The position numbers were made by a program, and so were the translations under genes. The notes under the pieces are model-generated. The model was not told the DNA's origin. It did not search any database and was given only the letters and a program-made list of their open reading frames with translations. A DNA stretch of 8,063 nucleotides, taken from contig JBLHUT010000168.1 of assembly GCA_047629975.1 (NCBI GenBank), forward strand, positions 1 through 8,063, written 5' to 3'. Source of the DNA: JBLHUT01 sp047629975 (GTDB lineage Bacteria; Pseudomonadota; Alphaproteobacteria; Rhodobacterales; Rhodobacteraceae). Shown here one piece after another: positions 5,575 through 8,063 of this stretch; within the stretch, counting starts at the first letter, position 1, and every line of letters starts with the position of its first letter.

Positions 5575-6486
5575 TTAACCTGGCGACAGGCCGCGAAGTC
5601 GTTCTGATCTGCGACGCAGCACTTCGACTGTTGTTAGCAACCCGATAGAGAAAACCACCAGAATTGTCGCAACAGCCAGAATGGCCGGGCTGATCTGTTC
5701 GCGGATACCGTTCCACATCTGGCGAGGAATGGTTTGTTGATCGAAGTCGGCAACAAACAGCACCACAACAACCTCGTCAAAAGAGGTCACAAAGGCAAAC
5801 AGGCCGCCCGAGATAATACCGGGAAGGATCAGTGGCATGACGATCTTGAAGAACGTCGTTGTCGGGGTTGCACCAAGGTTTGCCGCAGCGCGGGTCAGGG
5901 AGTGGTCGAACCCGACCAACGTTGCTGTAACGGTGATGATGACAAACGGAATGCCCAATGTGGCGTGGGCCATCACGATACCAACGTAGGAACCTGCCAA
6001 ACCGATTGACGAGTAGAAAAAGAACATGCCGGTTGCAACGATGATAATTGGAACGATCATCGGAGAGATCAGGATCGCCATAATTGTCCGTCTGTACGGC
6101 ATTTCCGAGCGTGACAATCCAAGTGCGGCCAGCGTGCCGAGGCATGTTGCAAGGATGGTCGAGAAAAAGCCGATGATCACCGAGTTTTTGGCAGCCGTGA
6201 TCCATGCCGAATTCGCCCAGGCGTCACTCCACCAATTGCCGTCGCGCTCAAGTTCGGGGGCATCCATGCCGAAAGTCAGCAATAGATCATACCAGCGGGT
6301 TGAGTACCCTTCCGCGTCAAAACTGAGCATCTCGGGGGTGAAGGTAAAGTAGGGCTCCGCATTGAACGAAAGCGGGATGATGATCAGGATCGGTGCGATC
6401 AGGAAAAAGAAAATCGCAGCACACAGGACAAGATAGACATAGTGCCAAATTCTCTCGAGTTGTGAGGCGTGTTTTGGTAAGGCCAT
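5575..6486 (-). CDS. ABC transporter permease, PotC-like (spermidine/putrescine family)
   Basis: A 303-residue inner-membrane permease of the binding-protein-dependent type. Predicted membrane segments lie at about 17-39, 100-123, 134-157, 163-191, 221-243 and 267-288. The cytoplasmic EAA loop that contacts the ATPase is LTRAAANLGATPTTTFFKIVMP (197-218, with Gly205, Ile215 and Pro218). Residues 40-99 form a first periplasmic loop somewhat longer than in E. coli PotC, rich in aromatic residues. The start ATG is preceded by GGAGAG (6493-6498, minus strand) at six bases. It is the last gene of the leftward operon and ends just before the shared terminator. Family resemblance points to polyamines, but related permeases also carry other small cations or organic acids, so the substrate is an inference. 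Confidence 0.88.
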   Translation of the reverse strand: MALPKHASQLERIWHYVYLVLCAAIFFFLIAPILIIIPLSFNAEPYFTFTPEMLSFDAEGYSTRWYDLLLTFGMDAPELERDGNWWSDAWANSAWITAAKNSVIIGFFSTILATCLGTLAALGLSRSEMPYRRTIMAILISPMIVPIIIVATGMFFFYSSIGLAGSYVGIVMAHATLGIPFVIITVTATLVGFDHSLTRAAANLGATPTTTFFKIVMPLILPGIISGGLFAFVTSFDEVVVVLFVADFDQQTIPRQMWNGIREQISPAILAVATILVVFSIGLLTTVEVLRRRSERLRGLSPG

Positions 6487-6572
6487 ATTCGTCTCTCCGG
6501 TTGGGGCGGTTCGGGGAAGATCCCCCGATGCCCCGCGATAGGGTCAGCAGATGAAAGCAGGGCTGGTGCGGA
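6487..6572 (-). other. Gap between the two permease genes with a small stem-loop
   Basis: This 86-base gap contains TCGGGG (6511-6516) and CCCCGA (6523-6528), a six-base-pair GC stem with a six-base loop, about 25 bases before the PotC-like start. It carries no T tract on the minus strand, so read-through from the upstream permease into the downstream one is expected. No promoter is evident. Confidence 0.4.
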
Positions 6573-7904
6573 TCAGCCGAGCTTCAGGTTGTCGATGCCA
6601 ATCAGGCGGTCATAAAGCCAGTAGAGGATAAGAACGCCTGCCAAAAGCAAGGCTGCCAATGCTGCGGCGAGTGACCAGTTGAGGCTGGACGTCATGTGGA
6701 AAGCGATCTCGTTCGAGATCAAAGTTCCCTTTGCACCCCCGACAAGAGCCGGAGTGATGTAATAGCCAACCGCAAGAATGAACACGAGCAGCGACCCTGC
6801 GCCGATGCCGGGCACACATTGTGGCAAATAGATCCGGCGGAAGGCCGTCCAGCTGGTGGCACCCAATGATCGCGCTGCTCTGACATACGAGGGGTTGATC
6901 ACCCGCATCACTGAAAACAGCGGCAGCACCATGAACGGAAGCAGGATGTGCGTCATCGCAATCACCGTCCCGATCTCGTTATAGATCAGTTGAACGCGGC
7001 CATCATCGCCAACTATGCCCAAAGCGACCATCACATCATTCAACACACCCTGACTTTGCAGCAACACGATCCAGCTTGTTGTCCGGACAAGGAGCGATGT
7101 CCAAAAGGGCAACAACACGAGGATCATCAAGAGGTTGGAATACCTGAGCGGCATTGTAGCGAGCAGATGGGCAATGGGAAAAGCAAGGAAGAAGCAGGTC
7201 ACTGTAATGATGACCGACAAAATACCGGTGCGTATAAACAGTTTCACACGGATCTGGCGGTTTTCGTCAACGGCGACGATCTCGTTTTCGGCGTTACGCG
7301 TCAGATCGAGGGCTGCCAGATAAAAGTTGATCGAATAAGGCGAAGAGGCATTGCGCATGGCTTGCCACAACAGCGGATCGGCCCAGTCTTCGTCGATAGC
7401 AAGTATCGAGTCTTTGAAGGGCGCTTCAAGCTTTGGCGCGCGCCGCGCGGATTTTGTAAACAAAGAGCGGGTGCCGGGGACTTCGTAGTTGATCCTTGTG
7501 CCAACCTCGCCCTGTCCACGAAGGTCGCGCAACTGGATCAGGTCCTGTGCAAGTGCTGCAAATGCAGCTTCATCAGGAGCGGTTTGCGCAGGGGTCGCAT
7601 CGAACCACTCCTGCAAGTTGACCATGATCGGCGTTTCTTCTTTGGTGCCTTTGTCAACGTGGACGGTGAAATCTGCGTTGTAGATCGATTGATGAAGCAT
7701 CTGCCCGATGGGCACGATAAATGCCAGCAACACAAATACCAACAGGGGAGCCACCAGATAGAATGCTCTGCGGCGGGCACGTGCCTGCGCGGCGATCAGC
7801 GCTTCTTTAAGCGGTTTGCCGTCGGCAGTCGTCAATTTCGCGGGAGCAAATGCTGCCTCTGCCGGACTGATATCCGACGTTGCACCTGAACTGATATCTG
7901 CCAT
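6573..7904 (-). CDS. ABC transporter permease, PotB-like, with large periplasmic insertion
   Basis: A 443-residue inner-membrane permease, far longer than PotB of E. coli (about 275-285). A charged cytoplasmic N-terminus (1-46, ending ARARRRAFY) precedes membrane segment 1 (47-69). A hydrophilic stretch of about 150 residues (71-220) then lies outside, followed by membrane segments at about 223-247, 258-280, 311-334, 367-388 and 411-431. The EAA loop is VRAARSLGATSWTAFRRIYLP (341-361; Gly348, Ile358, Pro361), which docks on the ATPase. The permease core from residue 223 onwards is ordinary PotB-like. The frame is intact throughout, so the extra segment is not a frameshift artefact. The start is ATG at 7904-7902, with AAAGG about ten bases upstream. 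It sits between the binding-protein gene and the PotC-like gene and should pair with the latter as a heterodimer. The ATPase gene is not in this window. Confidence 0.87.
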   Translation of the reverse strand: MADISSGATSDISPAEAAFAPAKLTTADGKPLKEALIAAQARARRRAFYLVAPLLVFVLLAFIVPIGQMLHQSIYNADFTVHVDKGTKEETPIMVNLQEWFDATPAQTAPDEAAFAALAQDLIQLRDLRGQGEVGTRINYEVPGTRSLFTKSARRAPKLEAPFKDSILAIDEDWADPLLWQAMRNASSPYSINFYLAALDLTRNAENEIVAVDENRQIRVKLFIRTGILSVIITVTCFFLAFPIAHLLATMPLRYSNLLMILVLLPFWTSLLVRTTSWIVLLQSQGVLNDVMVALGIVGDDGRVQLIYNEIGTVIAMTHILLPFMVLPLFSVMRVINPSYVRAARSLGATSWTAFRRIYLPQCVPGIGAGSLLVFILAVGYYITPALVGGAKGTLISNEIAFHMTSSLNWSLAAALAALLLAGVLILYWLYDRLIGIDNLKLG

Positions 7905-7927
7905 TTGGGTATCGCCTTTGTGTTGGC

Positions 7928-7954
7928 GCCCTCGGCCGTTTGGCGGCCGAGGGC
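7928..7954 (-). other. GC-rich stem-loop upstream of the PotB-like gene
   Basis: An 11-base perfect inverted repeat (7928-7938 with 7944-7954) with loop TTTGG. It lies in the gap between the binding-protein stop and the PotB-like start, and on the minus strand no T tract follows it. Such hairpins after binding-protein genes commonly protect the upstream mRNA from 3' decay or lower downstream expression; that role is inferred from position. Confidence 0.7.
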
Positions 7955-7960
7955 CTTGTG

Positions 7961-7992
7961 ACGCCCCACATCAGAGTGGGGCGTCTTTTTTT
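7961..7992 (+). terminator. Hairpin with T tract on the plus strand, inside the transporter operon gap
   Basis: ACGCCCCAC (7961-7969) pairs perfectly with GTGGGGCGT (7976-7984), loop ATCAGA, followed by C and seven Ts (7986-7992). This is a textbook intrinsic terminator on the plus strand, yet both flanking genes run on the minus strand. Read on the minus strand the hairpin is preceded by an A run and followed by CACAAGG, without a T tract. It could stop antisense transcription, or serve as a leaky attenuator or mRNA-stabilising structure between the binding-protein gene and the permeases. Confidence 0.7.
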
Positions 7993-8007
7993 GTCATCGG
8001 CAGGTGT

Positions 8008-8063
8008 TTACTGTGCCAGCCACGCGTTAAAACGCTCGGACAATTCTGTGTCGCGGTCAGCCC
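8008..8063 (-). CDS. Probable extracellular solute-binding protein of the transporter, C-terminal end only
   Basis: The last 18 codons and the TAA stop (8010-8008) of a leftward gene that runs off the right edge. The translated end is ADRDTELSERFNAWLAQ, a short amphipathic helix. The ending RFNAWLAQ and the position directly before two PotB/PotC-like permeases fit a PotD/PotF-type periplasmic binding protein. With so few residues the assignment leans on gene order, and the alternative that it is the ATPase or another protein is not excluded. Confidence 0.6.
   Translation of the reverse strand, partial: ADRDTELSERFNAWLAQ

Noticed and set aside
6948..7889. 313-codon plus-strand frame opposite the PotB-like permease
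   Set aside because: The translation is rich in Cys, His, Arg and Gln in a way typical of an antisense permease, and the minus-strand product is clearly a membrane permease.

Overview
The window looks like chromosomal DNA of an alphaproteobacterium, most likely a Rhodobacteraceae (Roseobacter-group) species. This rests on the close family resemblance of the proteins, a DUF952 gene coupled to pyrD, an rpe-gph pair and a polyamine-type ABC transporter in an otherwise moderately GC-rich, tightly packed region. No lineage marker such as rRNA is present, so the placement is inference. No mobile elements, tRNA, rRNA or CRISPR arrays are visible.

Layout. At the left edge the first 49 codons of an exported 5'-nucleotidase-type metallophosphatase run leftward. 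A divergent intergenic region (150-427) follows and contains a perfect 12-copy GGGCAA hexamer tract. Six genes then run rightward: a DUF952 protein, dihydroorotate dehydrogenase (pyrD, TTG start overlapping the DUF952 stop), a class I glutamine amidotransferase, a glutamine synthetase-family ligase (ATGA overlap with the amidotransferase), ribulose-phosphate 3-epimerase (rpe), and a phosphoglycolate phosphatase-type HAD hydrolase (gph, ATGA overlap with rpe). The gph stop codon is the first base triplet of a five-unit 13-bp tandem repeat, followed by a 16-bp-stem bidirectional terminator. Beyond it a leftward ABC transporter operon is read from the right edge: the last codons of a probable substrate-binding protein, a PotB-like permease with an unusually large periplasmic loop, and a PotC-like permease.

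How the genes work together. pyrD serves pyrimidine synthesis. rpe and gph are housekeeping sugar-phosphate genes. The amidotransferase and the GS-like ligase form a translationally coupled pair that probably acts on gamma-glutamyl amines. The convergent transporter is of the spermidine/putrescine type, so an amine uptake plus gamma-glutamylation function is plausible, but substrate specificity cannot be read from the sequence. The region is mostly ordinary metabolism. I do not see a convincing undescribed system. The most interesting signals are non-coding: the hexamer tract, the 13-bp array at the gph stop, two similar stem-loops flanking the amidotransferase-ligase pair, and the double stem-loop between binding protein and permease.
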